A stretch of DNA of 64,000 nt, from NCBI RefSeq assembly GCF_001262495.1, contig NZ_LGYE01000001.1, positions 620,001-684,000 on the forward strand. The letters are read 5' to 3'. The notes beneath the pieces are model-generated. The model made no database searches. It worked only from the letters and a program-made list of their open reading frames with translations, and had not been told where the DNA came from. The stretch is from Microbacterium sp. GCS4 (GTDB taxonomy: Bacteria > Actinomycetota > Actinomycetes > Actinomycetales > Microbacteriaceae). A program made the translations under genes and the position numbers. Below, in pieces: positions 34,607 to 45,570 of the stretch (positions are counted from its first letter, which is position 1; each line of letters starts with the position of its first letter).

Positions 34607-35593
34607 TCAGCCGGCCTGCGCGATCGGCGTCGTCCCGAGGATGTCGACGACGAACACCAGGCTCTCGTTCTGGAGCTCGTTGCCCTCGGATGCGCCGTAG
34701 CCGTCCTTCGGAGGCATCGCGACGACGACCTGCGATCCGACGGTCTGCCCCTCGAGGGCCATCTTGAAGCCGGTCACGACGCCGGTGGTCGGGAACTGCG
34801 CGGGCACGGCACCACGACCCCAGCTGGAGTCGAACTCGCTGCCGTCGGACCACTTGACGCCGCGGTACTGAACCGTGACGAGGTCACCGGACTGGACGAC
34901 GGGTCCGTCGCCCTTCTTGAGTGTCTCGACCTCGGTCTCGGTCGGGGCGTCTCCGTCCGGGATGGTGATGGTGGGGGCTCCCTCGTCGTCGAGCTCGACG
35001 GTCGGCATTCCCTCGACGGGGTCGACGTCCTCACCGGAAGCGGTCGTCGGAAGCTTCTCGATGGTCTCGACGTAGAGGATGTTCGCGTTCGAACCGTCCT
35101 GGACGGGAGGCAGTGCGAGCGCGACCTGCGAGCCGAGCGGCGCGCACTCGACGGCGGCCGTGAAAGCGAACTCCTGAGTCAGGTCGTAGTTCTGCTGCTG
35201 CGACTGTCCGCTGCTCAGGAGAGCGGGAACGACGCCGTCGGGGCCGAGCGATGAGCTCGCGAGCACCTCGCTCGTCGCGGCATCGACGAGCTGATAGCGC
35301 AGCGAGACGAGGTCGCCGGCGTGAAGGTCGTCACCGCTGCCCTCCTTCACGACGGTCCGCTCCGCGGCGGTGATCTCTGTGCCCGCGGGGACGGAGACCT
35401 TCGCGTCGGCTCCTTCGCCGTCGACAACGACGGCGTCCGATCCGGCGCCCGACGGCAGATCGGCCATGCACGCCGTGTTGGGGGTCGATGTCGGGTCGGC
35501 CGTCGAGTCGGGGGCGGCGTCGCCCGAGCATCCCGCCAGAAGGAGGGTCGCTGCGGCGACGGTGGACAGGACGATGAGCGGACGCTTGCGCAC
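34607..35593 (-). CDS. FKBP-type peptidyl-prolyl isomerase lipoprotein
   Basis: An exported folding helper anchored by lipid. 328 residues with a lipoprotein signal peptide ending in the lipobox LLAGC, a Ser/Asp/Thr-rich linker, one diverged FKBP-like domain (about 60-190) and one typical FKBP domain at the C-terminus (VTVQYRGVKWSDGSEFDSSW, then GFKMALEGQTVGSQVVVAMP). The GTG start is preceded by GAGGT. It shares a 124-bp divergent upstream region with plsC. Confidence 0.9.
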   Translation of the reverse strand: MRKRPLIVLSTVAAATLLLAGCSGDAAPDSTADPTSTPNTACMADLPSGAGSDAVVVDGEGADAKVSVPAGTEITAAERTVVKEGSGDDLHAGDLVSLRYQLVDAATSEVLASSSLGPDGVVPALLSSGQSQQQNYDLTQEFAFTAAVECAPLGSQVALALPPVQDGSNANILYVETIEKLPTTASGEDVDPVEGMPTVELDDEGAPTITIPDGDAPTETEVETLKKGDGPVVQSGDLVTVQYRGVKWSDGSEFDSSWGRGAVPAQFPTTGVVTGFKMALEGQTVGSQVVVAMPPKDGYGASEGNELQNESLVFVVDILGTTPIAQAG

Positions 35594-35705
35594 AGTGAGA
35601 CCTCAGGGTTCGCGGGCGGGACAGTCCATCATCTCTCATCGCCCTTTGTCCGCGCTGGGAGGCGCGCGATGATGCTTCATTCCCGCACGAGCATGAATCC
35701 GGCGG

Positions 35706-35711
35706 TACTCT
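35706..35711 (+). promoter_or_regulatory. -10 box TACTCT, leaderless plsC
   Basis: TACTCT, six bases, ATG 35718. Confidence 0.5.
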
Positions 35712-35717
35712 GCTCTG

Positions 35718-36497
35718 ATGACGTCAGAGCAGCCCGTGGAGCCCGAACCGTCGCCCGAGGACTCGGCGAAGCCACGGCACACGGGATTCGCCTACGCGCT
35801 GGGGCGCAGTCTCATCACCCCGCTCGCGCGCGGCGTGTACCGCCCGCGGATCGAAGGCCGGGATAACGTCCCTCGCGATGGCGCGGTGATCTTCGCGAGC
35901 AACCATCTCTCGTTCATCGACTCGATCGCCATCCCGGTCGCCGCCCCCCGGCCCGTGCACTTCCTGGCGAAGTCCAGCTACTTCGAGGGCACCGGCTTCA
36001 GCGGCTGGCTGAGCAAGACGTTCTTCCAGTCGATCGGTGCGATACCCGTTCGTCGCGGCGCGGGTCAGGCGGCGCTCGACGCTCTCGACGTGCAGCGTCA
36101 GCTCCTCGACGAGGGGCTTGCGGTCGCGCTGTACCCCGAGGGGACGAGATCCACAGACGGACGCCTGTACAAGGGCCGTACAGGGGTGGCGTTCCTCGCT
36201 CTTCAGACGGGGGCCCCGGTGGTCCCGGTCGGTCTGATCGGCACCGACAAGGTCATGCCGGTCGGAGCCAAGGTCCCGACGCTGAAGGAGAGGATCACGG
36301 TCCGGTTCGGCGAGCCGCTCGACCTGTCACCGCACGGCCCCGCCGAGAGCGGCCGCGCACGTCGCCTCGCGACCGACGAGATCATGGCCGCGATCCACGC
36401 CCTCTCCGGGCAGGAACTCGCTGGGGCCTACAACGAGGCCCCAGCACAGGGTGCGATCGAGAAGATCAAGCAGGCGCTCCCACACGAACGCCGCTGA
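35718..36497 (+). CDS. plsC: 1-acylglycerol-3-phosphate acyltransferase (PlsC-like)
   Basis: Adds a fatty acyl chain to lysophosphatidic acid or a similar lysolipid at the membrane. 259 residues. The acyltransferase boxes are clear: SNHLSFID (His63, Asp68), the FFQSIGAIPVRRG region, YPEGTRS (139-145) and the VPVGLIGT block. The C-terminal tail is basic. Several paralogues per genome are usual in actinobacteria, so exact substrate is open. Confidence 0.88.
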   Translation: MTSEQPVEPEPSPEDSAKPRHTGFAYALGRSLITPLARGVYRPRIEGRDNVPRDGAVIFASNHLSFIDSIAIPVAAPRPVHFLAKSSYFEGTGFSGWLSKTFFQSIGAIPVRRGAGQAALDALDVQRQLLDEGLAVALYPEGTRSTDGRLYKGRTGVAFLALQTGAPVVPVGLIGTDKVMPVGAKVPTLKERITVRFGEPLDLSPHGPAESGRARRLATDEIMAAIHALSGQELAGAYNEAPAQGAIEKIKQALPHERR

Positions 36498-36514
36498 CCC
36501 ACGACACTCTCGCC

Positions 36515-36574
36515 GTCAGCCGGCGTGGCGTCAGCCGGCGTGGCGTCAGCCGGCGTGGCGTCAGCCGGCGTGGG
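36515..36574. repeat. 15-bp tandem repeat x4 across the OsmC stop codon
   Basis: Four copies of GTCAGCCGGCGTGGC (the last with one change). On the minus strand each unit contains CACGCCGGCTGA, so the real OsmC end His-Ala-Gly-stop is repeated three more times behind the gene in the same phase. Confidence 0.85.
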
Positions 36575-37055
36575 CGGTGACAGTCGCCTCGTGCCGCACG
36601 GGGAAGTTCATCGAGTTCGCGATGAAGCACCATTCGTTGGCCTGAGCGTGCGCGCGCTCCGCTGCCTCGATCATGGAGGCCTCGGCGACCACGACCTGCG
36701 GACGGAGCATCACCTCGACGAACGCTCCCCCGCCTGCTCCGTTCTCGCGCATCAGGCCGGTCGCCGCGTCCCGGTAGGACAGGACAACGACTCCTGCGGT
36801 CACGCATGCATGCAAGTAGGACAGCAGGTGGCACTGCGACAGGGAGGCGAGCAGCATGTCCTCCGGGTTCCAGCGCGAAGGATCTCCGCGGAACGGCTTG
36901 TCGGCCGACGCCAGCAGCTCGGGCTTGCCCTCGACCTCGAGCGTGACGTCACGGCGGTACTCGCGGTAGCCGCTCGTGCCGGTACCGGTGTTGCCGGTCC
37001 ACGTCGCGGTGAGGGCGTAGCGGTGGTCGCCGAGCGCTGCGGTCGTGTGTGCCAT
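36561..37055 (-). CDS. OsmC-family peroxiredoxin-like protein
   Basis: A 164-residue OsmC/Ohr-type protein, a family of thiol hydroperoxide reductases. The peroxidatic Cys is in LSQCHLLSYLH and a second Cys lies in NEWCFIANS. The segment GDPSRWNPEDMLLASLSQ is typical of the YhfA/OsmC subgroup. ATG 37055 gives a family-typical start and follows CAGACT by six bases; an upstream extension would lie within the divergent asparaginase promoter and coding region. The stop codon lies in the last unit of a tandem repeat. Confidence 0.86.
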   Translation of the reverse strand: MAHTTAALGDHRYALTATWTGNTGTGTSGYREYRRDVTLEVEGKPELLASADKPFRGDPSRWNPEDMLLASLSQCHLLSYLHACVTAGVVVLSYRDAATGLMRENGAGGGAFVEVMLRPQVVVAEASMIEAAERAHAQANEWCFIANSMNFPVRHEATVTAHAG

Positions 37056-37169
37056 GACACCAGTCTGCCAGCCGCCGCGGACATCGCTGCCGCTACGTCG
37101 CGGTCTGCGTCGACGCGCCCGGGCGGGCGACGCCCGCCGCTGGAGGACTCTCCTCGGCGCTCGCGACGA

Positions 37170-37175
37170 TATCCT
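37170..37175 (+). promoter_or_regulatory. -10 box TATCCT for the asparaginase-like gene
   Basis: TATCCT, seven bases, GTG 37183. This supports GTG 37183 as the start over an in-frame extension reaching upstream. Confidence 0.5.
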
Positions 37176-37182
37176 TGACGAC

Positions 37183-38178
37183 GTGCTGGAGACTCTCACC
37201 GTTCAGGATGCCGTGGAACTCGCCGTCGTCGAGCGGAGCGGGTTCGTCGAGTCCCGCCACGCGGGAGCTGCCGTCGTGCTCTCGCCGGACGGGGAGGTCA
37301 TCGCCCGTCACGGCAACGCCGATGCGCTGATCCTGCCGCGCTCGAGCCTCAAGCCGCTGCAGGCGGTCGCCTGCATCACGGCGGGGGCCGCGCTCGAGGG
37401 CGAGCAGCTCGCTCTCTCGACCGCGAGCCACGTGGGAACCGACCGTCACGCCGACGTCGTGCGCGACGTGCTCGCCGAGGGCGGCCTCACAGAAGACGAC
37501 CTCGCGTGCCCCACGGCGTGGCCGAGCGACACCGCCACGCGCGACGAGATGGTGCGCGAGCACGGTCAGCAGGAGCGCATCCGCATGAACTGCTCGGGCA
37601 AGCACGCGGCGATGCTGCGCGCCTGCGTCGCGACGGGCTGGCCGACGCAGGGGTACCTCGACCCCTCGCATCCGCTGCAGGCGCACATCCGCGACGTCAT
37701 CGAGCGGCTGACCGGCGAGAAGGTCGCGCACACCGCGGTCGACGGGTGCGGGGCTCCCGTGTACGCGATCACGCTGACCGGGCTCGCTCGCTCCATCCAT
37801 CGCATCGGCACGGCGTCCGACCGCTCGCCGTTCGCGCTGCACCGGGTTGCCGGCTCCCTGGTCCGCGCGGTCCGCGAGAACCCCTGGACCATCGAAGGTC
37901 CTGCGCGTCCCGACACGATCGCGATCGAGACGCTCGGCGTCTTCGCGAAGGGCGGCGCCGAGGGCGTCATGGTCATGGTCGCGCCGAACGGCACCACCGT
38001 CGCCCTGAAGATGCTCGACGGCGGAGCGCGTGCCTCGACCCTCGTCGCCGCGACGCTCCTGAACCGCTCCGGGGCCATCGCGGACGCCGACCTCGCTGCG
38101 CTCACGGCCGCCCTCCCCCTGGGCGTGCTCGGCGCGGGTGGCGTCGTCGGCAGCATCCGCGTCGGTTCCGGCATCTGA
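37183..38178 (+). CDS. Asparaginase II-family (COG4448) protein
   Basis: A 331-residue protein of the thermolabile/rhizobial-type asparaginase family, which hydrolyses L-asparagine and is unrelated in sequence to the AnsA/AnsB enzymes. Landmarks are VVERSGFVESRHAG near the start, the LPRSSLKPLQA block, RMNCSGKHAAML with the conserved Cys-Ser-Gly-Lys, and DGCGAPVYA. A possible role is nitrogen supply from asparagine. GTG 37183 gives the family-typical N-terminus. It ends 25 bp from the FtsK-like stop, convergent, with a 7-bp tandem repeat in the gap. Confidence 0.86.
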   Translation: MLETLTVQDAVELAVVERSGFVESRHAGAAVVLSPDGEVIARHGNADALILPRSSLKPLQAVACITAGAALEGEQLALSTASHVGTDRHADVVRDVLAEGGLTEDDLACPTAWPSDTATRDEMVREHGQQERIRMNCSGKHAAMLRACVATGWPTQGYLDPSHPLQAHIRDVIERLTGEKVAHTAVDGCGAPVYAITLTGLARSIHRIGTASDRSPFALHRVAGSLVRAVRENPWTIEGPARPDTIAIETLGVFAKGGAEGVMVMVAPNGTTVALKMLDGGARASTLVAATLLNRSGAIADADLAALTAALPLGVLGAGGVVGSIRVGSGI

Positions 38179-38184
38179 CGGCTG

Positions 38185-38210
38185 ACTGCTCACTGCTCAC
38201 TGCTCACTGC
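38185..38210. repeat. 7-bp tandem repeat ACTGCTC x3.7
   Basis: Three full and one partial unit between the convergent asparaginase and FtsK-like stops. The FtsK-like stop codon (38204-38206) lies in the third unit, so a change in unit number would shift the protein end. Confidence 0.75.
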
Positions 38211-40966
38211 CCTGAATTCCAGGCATCGATCACCACCCGTCGCGGAGACTCGGCGCCCCGGACCAGCCACGCCCGTCCGGCGTGAGAGCGGGCGAACGGC
38301 GGCAGCTCCCGGATCCCGGTGAGCTGACGGAGTTCGACGGGATGCTCCGCCCTGACGAGGACGTCGCCTTCCACGCGCACCCGCTGCCAGAGCGCCCACT
38401 CGCGCTGCCAGGTCTCGGCGTCCGCAATGAGGACCACCGGGTTCGCCGGTGCCGCGGTACGCAGATCCGCGGGGCTGCCGACGGTGTGATCGGGGAAGGC
38501 GCGGGCGAGATCCGCGATCGCCTGAGGCGCGCCGGCGCTGACGACGGCGGTCATCGATGCCTGCGGTCGCCACGCGGGCGTCGTCGCTCGCAGGTGCCCC
38601 GCCCGTGTCGATCGCAGACGCTGCTCCGGGACCCAGGCGATCTGCACCTCACGGTCCCCGATCCGGGCGCGCCCGGGTGGACGATCTCGGAGATACCCCT
38701 CCGCGTCTCCCCCGGCGGCGAGATGGTCGGTGCGACCGCTCGTCCGAAGGAGGGCGCGACGCGGAAGCAGATCGAGGATCCGACCGGCGGCGCCGTGGGC
38801 TCTCGTGGCGGTGAGGACGAAGGTGGACTGCGAACCCCCGCGGATGAGCCTCTCCCAGAGTTGCGCGAGATGGGCCGCGTGCTCGTGGGGAAGCGCGTCC
38901 AGCTGAGCATCGAGATCATCGCACAGGATCAGCGCCGCCTGCTGAGCGCGCCCGCCATCGGTCACGAGGCCGCACACGGCGTCCCAGGCCCCCTCCGGGT
39001 CGGTCGGCACGAGGACCGCGCCAGGCCACTGCGCGGCGATCGTTCGGATCGCGGCGGTCCGTCCGGAGCGGCTCTGGCCGATCAGGGCGATTCCCTTGTC
39101 GCGCCCGACCTGCAGGGTCTCCAACGGCTGAGCCTGACTCTCCGGGAGGTCGGCCCGTCCGAGCACGACAGCACCCGGAGGCGTCGTCTCCCGCAGACAG
39201 GCGAGAGCGATCCGGCGCGGCAGCGGAGGCAGCCATGGACTCTGCGGCACGGCCGAGGAGCCCCATCGCGCGGCGGCGAGAGCCACATCCTCGCTGCGGG
39301 TCAGCGCCACCCGCACCGTTCGAGCATCCTGGTCGCGGGGCCGCCGAACCAGACCGAGGCCTCGGGATTCGGGGCCACCGCCGATCGCGGACGCCGCGTC
39401 GCTGCCGATCACCGCGCGGCTGTCAGCGGCGTCCCCGACCCGGAGGCTCACCCGGAGAGGACAGTTCGCCGCGAGAGCGTCCCTGACGACGCCGACCGCG
39501 CGCTGCGTGCCCAGCACCAGGTGCATCCCCAGCGCTCGTCCTCGCGCGGCGATATCGGTGAAGACCGTCGCGAGATCGGGATGCTCCTGCAGCAGCGCAG
39601 CGAACTCGTCGACGACGATCACCAGGCGCGGCATGTCGACCTGGACGATGTCTCGGGCATACGCATCGGCGAGCACGGTCTCCCGCCGTCGCAACTCGGC
39701 TGTGAGGCTCGACACGCCGCGGCGCGCCCCCGCCGGATCGAGGTCCGTGACCACTGCGACCACGTGAGGGAGGGCGCGCAACGGATCGAAGGCAGTGCCG
39801 CCTTTGAAGTCGGCGAGCACGAACACCACGCGATCAGGGCCGTACGTGCTCGCCAGCGCCGTCACCCAGGACACCAGGAGTTCGCTCTTGCCGGATCCCG
39901 TCGTACCGGTGACGATCGCATGCGGCCCGTCCTCCACGAGGTCGAGCACGATGTCCTCCCCCGCGCCTCGTCCGACCGTCGTGGCGAGCGAGGTCGCACT
40001 CGCCTCCTGCGGTAGATCGCCGAGCAGGACGAGATCGGGGATCGGCAAGACGTCGTCGGACTCCTCCTCGAGCTCCGAACTCACCGCGCCGGCCTGCCCG
40101 CGCGAGAGGAACTCGGGCATCACATCGACCACGCCCTCGGCGGTGCGCAGGTGCGCGCGCTGCGCTTCCGCGATGTCGATCACGCTCGTGATGCCGTCGG
40201 GCACCGCCTGCCCCGGCGGAAGCAACCACACCCTGGCGTCGGCGTCGGGGACGGCCGACGAACCGTGCACCAGGAGTTCCAGCCGGAAGGCTGCACGTCC
40301 GGACGCACGCGCATGCGGCAGAGCGGAGAGTCCGAGATGCTCGACCGCAGCGCCGACCAGGGCGAGCTGCGACGGGCCGAAGCGCAGACAGAGCTGCACG
40401 GCGAGCGCCCGCGACGCCGCCGCCGCGAGCACCGCGGGGCCGCGCAGTGCGATGCCTCGACCGAGCGGAGCGGTGATCGGGACCTGTTCGATGCGCCCGC
40501 AGCGGACCTGGAACTCGCGCGCACGCTCTCCCTCTCCGCCCCCGACCGCACGCACCGCGCTCGTCCGCGCGCCGGAACCGACGACGAGCGCGGTCTCGGG
40601 GTCCGGTCGTCGCCCTTCGCGCAGTGGTGGGTCCACCAGCGCGCTCACCACATCGGGATCCCGGTGCCGACGGAGCATGCGCTCCGACTCGTGGCGCTCG
40701 CGCAGTTCGTCCTCGGCGCGAGCCCATCCCTTCTCCTCCTCGACCTCCGCACGCCGACGGGCCGCCCGCCGGGAACGGCGGCCGTCGACGACGGCCGCGA
40801 AGAGCATGAGCGGGCCGAGCGCGGCGAAGCACAGGGAGAGCAGCGAGCCCGTGACGAGCCAGAGCACGACGCCCGAAGCCACGGGTACGAGCGCGGCGAT
40901 GATCGGGAGCGAAGGGCGCGCGGGCTGTGCGGGCGCAGCAGGGATCACGATCGGGAGGGAGTCCAT
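38204..40966 (-). CDS. FtsK/SpoIIIE-domain ATPase (EccC-like), orphan
   Basis: About 920 residues. Two adjacent membrane helices near the N-terminus (IIAALVPVASGVVLWL and LCFAALGPLMLFAAVV) lead to a linker and an intact FtsK/SpoIIIE ATPase module with TGTTGSGKS (Lys360), the LADFKGGTAF loop and Walker B VIVVDEF. A second, degenerate module has GQSRSGRT and LILCDDLDA. This tandem layout is that of the type VII secretion motors EccC/EssC, but no WXG100, EccB/D/E or mycosin gene adjoins. ATG 40966 is the likeliest start; in-frame GTGs 40981 and 41011 are alternatives. The PP2C gene lies upstream on the same strand. Confidence 0.83.
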   Translation of the reverse strand: MDSLPIVIPAAPAQPARPSLPIIAALVPVASGVVLWLVTGSLLSLCFAALGPLMLFAAVVDGRRSRRAARRRAEVEEEKGWARAEDELRERHESERMLRRHRDPDVVSALVDPPLREGRRPDPETALVVGSGARTSAVRAVGGGEGERAREFQVRCGRIEQVPITAPLGRGIALRGPAVLAAAASRALAVQLCLRFGPSQLALVGAAVEHLGLSALPHARASGRAAFRLELLVHGSSAVPDADARVWLLPPGQAVPDGITSVIDIAEAQRAHLRTAEGVVDVMPEFLSRGQAGAVSSELEEESDDVLPIPDLVLLGDLPQEASATSLATTVGRGAGEDIVLDLVEDGPHAIVTGTTGSGKSELLVSWVTALASTYGPDRVVFVLADFKGGTAFDPLRALPHVVAVVTDLDPAGARRGVSSLTAELRRRETVLADAYARDIVQVDMPRLVIVVDEFAALLQEHPDLATVFTDIAARGRALGMHLVLGTQRAVGVVRDALAANCPLRVSLRVGDAADSRAVIGSDAASAIGGGPESRGLGLVRRPRDQDARTVRVALTRSEDVALAAARWGSSAVPQSPWLPPLPRRIALACLRETTPPGAVVLGRADLPESQAQPLETLQVGRDKGIALIGQSRSGRTAAIRTIAAQWPGAVLVPTDPEGAWDAVCGLVTDGGRAQQAALILCDDLDAQLDALPHEHAAHLAQLWERLIRGGSQSTFVLTATRAHGAAGRILDLLPRRALLRTSGRTDHLAAGGDAEGYLRDRPPGRARIGDREVQIAWVPEQRLRSTRAGHLRATTPAWRPQASMTAVVSAGAPQAIADLARAFPDHTVGSPADLRTAAPANPVVLIADAETWQREWALWQRVRVEGDVLVRAEHPVELRQLTGIRELPPFARSHAGRAWLVRGAESPRRVVIDAWNSGQ

Positions 40967-41023
40967 CCCTCCAGTGGACACCCGAGCGGTGCACAGGCAC
41001 CGCTCCTCCACAGGTCTCCGTGG

Positions 41024-41830
<807 letters not shown>

Positions 41831-41999
41831 TCGTCGCCTCCGAAATGCCCCTGGATCGGGTGGCCCCAGGATACTCACACATCGTAATGGACTCCGCGCC
41901 GGTGATACCCGCTCGACGCTGGTTCCATACCTCCACGTTATCGTCTCGCGGTGATCGTTCCACACGATCGTCGATGCGATCCGTCGCGCCCGGCACGCA

Positions 42000-42029
42000 C
42001 AGAGCCCCCGACCGAGGTCGAGGGCTCTG
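42000..42029 (-). terminator. Terminator after the DUF5684-like gene
   Basis: A 14-bp stem with one mismatch (42000-42013 with 42016-42029), ending 10 bp past the stop on the minus strand. The remaining 41831-41999 shows no gene and probably holds the PP2C promoter. Confidence 0.7.
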
Positions 42030-42039
42030 CAGTCGGCGA

Positions 42040-42888
42040 TCAGGCCGGGGGCTGGTTGGGGTCGGACGGCGCCGCCGGCGGGGCGGGCGGAGCTGCAGGC
42101 GGCGCGGCGGGCGGGGCCGGCGGCACCTGAGGAGCTGCCGGCGGAACCTGCGGCGCTGCCGGGGGGACCTGCGGCGCGGTGGGCGGAACGCCAGGAGCCT
42201 GCTGCGGGGCTGCGGGCGGCGCGTATCCGGGCTGTGCCGGAGGGGCGTAGCCGGGCTGGGCGGGCGGGGCGTAGCCCTGCTGGGGTGCGCCGTAGCCCTG
42301 CTGAGGAGCACCGTAGCCCTGCTGGGGAGCACCGTAGCCCTGCTGGGGAGCACCGTAACCGGGAGCTGCCGCGGGGGTCGGCTGAACGGGGATGCCCTGC
42401 CACACCGTCTTGTCTCCGAGGAATCCGTTTCCTGCCCACGGAGCCGGAGCCACGTTCGGGTTCCAGCGCGACTTGTCGAAGGCGTTGATGCCGTACCAGA
42501 CGAGGGACAGAAGCACGTACAGGATGACCCACACGGCGTCCTTCTGAAGCTTGAGGCCGACACGCCATGCAGCCAGCGCTGCGAACACGGCGAGGGCGAG
42601 CGAGAACGCGTAGCCGATGCCGATCCAGCTGAGGAGCAGGGAGCCCGCGAACGCGTACAGCACGAGCCAGGGGCTCAGGTCGCCGAGTTTGAAGAAGACC
42701 ATGACGCTGTAGACAGGCACCCACGCGCGCCATTTGCCCTCGACACCGGCCTTCTCGAAGATCTTCATGAGGAAGATCGACGAGACCACGTAGAACGCCA
42801 ACCCGAGTAGCAGGCCGACCAGCCCGATCACGAGCGCGACGCCGACGGCGGCCCCGTTGTCGTAGTAGCCGTTGTACAAGTCGTACAT
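42040..42888 (-). CDS. Membrane protein with Pro/Gly/Gln-rich tail (DUF5684-like)
   Basis: 282 residues. The first half has about four membrane helices and the segment MKIFEKAGVEGKWRAWVPVYSVMVFFKLG, which resembles DUF5684, a domain of unknown function. The second half is low-complexity: four GYGAPQQ units, then GYAPPAQP units and PPAAPQV/PPAPPAA runs, typical of cell-wall-facing or scaffold tails. GGAGGGG lies 8 bases before ATG 42888. Signalling or division-related roles are often suggested for such tails; I cannot support one. Confidence 0.78.
   Translation of the reverse strand: MYDLYNGYYDNGAAVGVALVIGLVGLLLGLAFYVVSSIFLMKIFEKAGVEGKWRAWVPVYSVMVFFKLGDLSPWLVLYAFAGSLLLSWIGIGYAFSLALAVFAALAAWRVGLKLQKDAVWVILYVLLSLVWYGINAFDKSRWNPNVAPAPWAGNGFLGDKTVWQGIPVQPTPAAAPGYGAPQQGYGAPQQGYGAPQQGYGAPQQGYAPPAQPGYAPPAQPGYAPPAAPQQAPGVPPTAPQVPPAAPQVPPAAPQVPPAPPAAPPAAPPAPPAAPSDPNQPPA
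42271..42354 (-). repeat. 21-bp tandem repeat x4 encoding GYGAPQQ
   Basis: Four 21-bp units starting at 42271, 42292, 42313 and 42334; the last two are identical and the others differ by one to three bases. They encode the repeated heptapeptide in the tail of the DUF5684-like protein. Confidence 0.85.
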
Positions 42889-43009
42889 GATGATCCCCTC
42901 CGGATCCGATGGAGCAGACGCTGTGCGCGTTGCGACACCCACCATATCGGTGTGCTGTTATTACGGGCAACGACACGCGTGGGGAGAAATCCCCAGGCGA
43001 CGCCGCACG

Positions 43010-43756
43010 TCACTCCGTCACGACGAGCTCCAGAACACCCGGCTCCGACGCTTCGCGCAGGATGATGCCCCGCCCCTCCGCCCACGTGCGCAGTGCACGG
43101 AGTGAACGGATCCGCGGACGGTCCTCGGCGAACGCGCGCACGAGCATCCCCTTCGACTTCTTGTTGAAGTGGTTGAGCGCCCGGCCGTGCTCCGTCACAA
43201 CGCGCACGTAGGCGGAGGGAACGGCTGCCGGTACGGGGCCCAACGCCACGTAGGCTTCGCTGCGGAGATCCAGCACGAACGGGGGCTGCTCCGTCGCGAT
43301 CGCGGCAGACGTCGCCTCGGCCCAATGCCGGCGCAGGGGCGCCACACCGGGCAGTGAGGTGCCCGCCGCGAGACGATACGCCGGGATCCGGTCCAGCGCA
43401 CCCACGGGGCCGAACGGCGCGGAGTGGATCCAGACGTGGGTGCCCAGCCAACGCCGCGAGGCCGCCGACAGCGTCGCCGCGTCCAGAGCGTCGAACAGCA
43501 CACCGGTGTAGCGATCGACGGCCGGCATCGTGGGCGCCGTGCGGAGCGCGAGGTTGTACGCGATCTCGTGCGCCTGCTTGGCGCTGAGCTTGAGCGTAGA
43601 GCGCGCAGCATCCTCGTCCGCGGCGAGGTCGACGAGGGCGTCAATCACCGCCTGTCGGGCGGATCCCAGGCCGGGCAAGGCGAGACCCGCGACGTCGAGC
43701 GGCGCGCCGTCACCACCCGTGCGCTTGGTCTCGGAGGGAGGGAGCAGGATCTTCAT
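43010..43756 (-). CDS. yaaA: YaaA-family peroxide stress protein
   Basis: A 248-residue DUF328/YaaA protein, which in E. coli lowers free iron during peroxide stress and binds DNA. The N-terminal MKILLPPSETK is diagnostic, as are YTGVLFDALDA and the C-terminal HFNKKSKGMLVRAFAE. GAGGT lies just ahead of ATG 43756. It sits 76 bp behind atpC on the same strand, but a strong terminator separates them. The 121 bp between its stop and the next start hold no gene. Confidence 0.9.
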   Translation of the reverse strand: MKILLPPSETKRTGGDGAPLDVAGLALPGLGSARQAVIDALVDLAADEDAARSTLKLSAKQAHEIAYNLALRTAPTMPAVDRYTGVLFDALDAATLSAASRRWLGTHVWIHSAPFGPVGALDRIPAYRLAAGTSLPGVAPLRRHWAEATSAAIATEQPPFVLDLRSEAYVALGPVPAAVPSAYVRVVTEHGRALNHFNKKSKGMLVRAFAEDRPRIRSLRALRTWAEGRGIILREASEPGVLELVVTE

Positions 43757-43776
43757 GGGACCTCATGACGCAGAGA

Positions 43777-43817
43777 CGCGTCCGCCTCGACTCCCCGGAG
43801 GGGTCGAGGCGGACGCG
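43777..43817 (-). terminator. Terminator of the ATP synthase operon
   Basis: An 18-bp stem with one G-U pair (43777-43794 with 43800-43817) and a 5-base loop, 14 bp past the atpC stop. It is one of the strongest hairpins in the window. Confidence 0.82.
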
Positions 43818-43831
43818 ACGAGGGGAACTGA

Positions 43832-44092
43832 TCAGGCGACGAGGGCGGCGTTGCCGGCCACGATCGTCAGGTCGTTGCCCTCCATGGAGAGGAACCCGTC
43901 CTGCGCGTTCGCCAGCACCTTGGTGCCGTCGGTCTGGGTGATCCGGACCTGGCCCTCGGCGAGGATCGCCAGGACCGGCTCGTGCCCGGTCATGAAGCCG
44001 ATCTCGCCCTCGACGGTCTTGGCGACCACGAGGCTCGCCTCCCCCGTCCAGACCTCCGCGTCCGCGGAGACGAGGCTCACGTGCAGCGCCAT
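43832..44092 (-). CDS. atpC: F0F1 ATP synthase subunit epsilon
   Basis: Small regulatory subunit of the F1 rotor stalk. 86 residues: an N-terminal beta sandwich (LHVSLVSADAEVWTGEASLV, GEIGFMTGHEPVLA) with a shortened C-terminal helical part, as is common in actinobacteria. Start ATG 44092 lies 2 bp behind the atpD stop; an in-frame ATG further upstream would overlap atpD and is not needed. Last gene of the operon. Confidence 0.93.
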   Translation of the reverse strand: MALHVSLVSADAEVWTGEASLVVAKTVEGEIGFMTGHEPVLAILAEGQVRITQTDGTKVLANAQDGFLSMEGNDLTIVAGNAALVA

Positions 44093-44094
44093 GG

Positions 44095-45570
<1,476 letters not shown>

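Noticed and set aside
36515..36574. CRISPR array
   Set aside because: Units are contiguous 15-mers without spacers; no Cas gene is present anywhere in the window.
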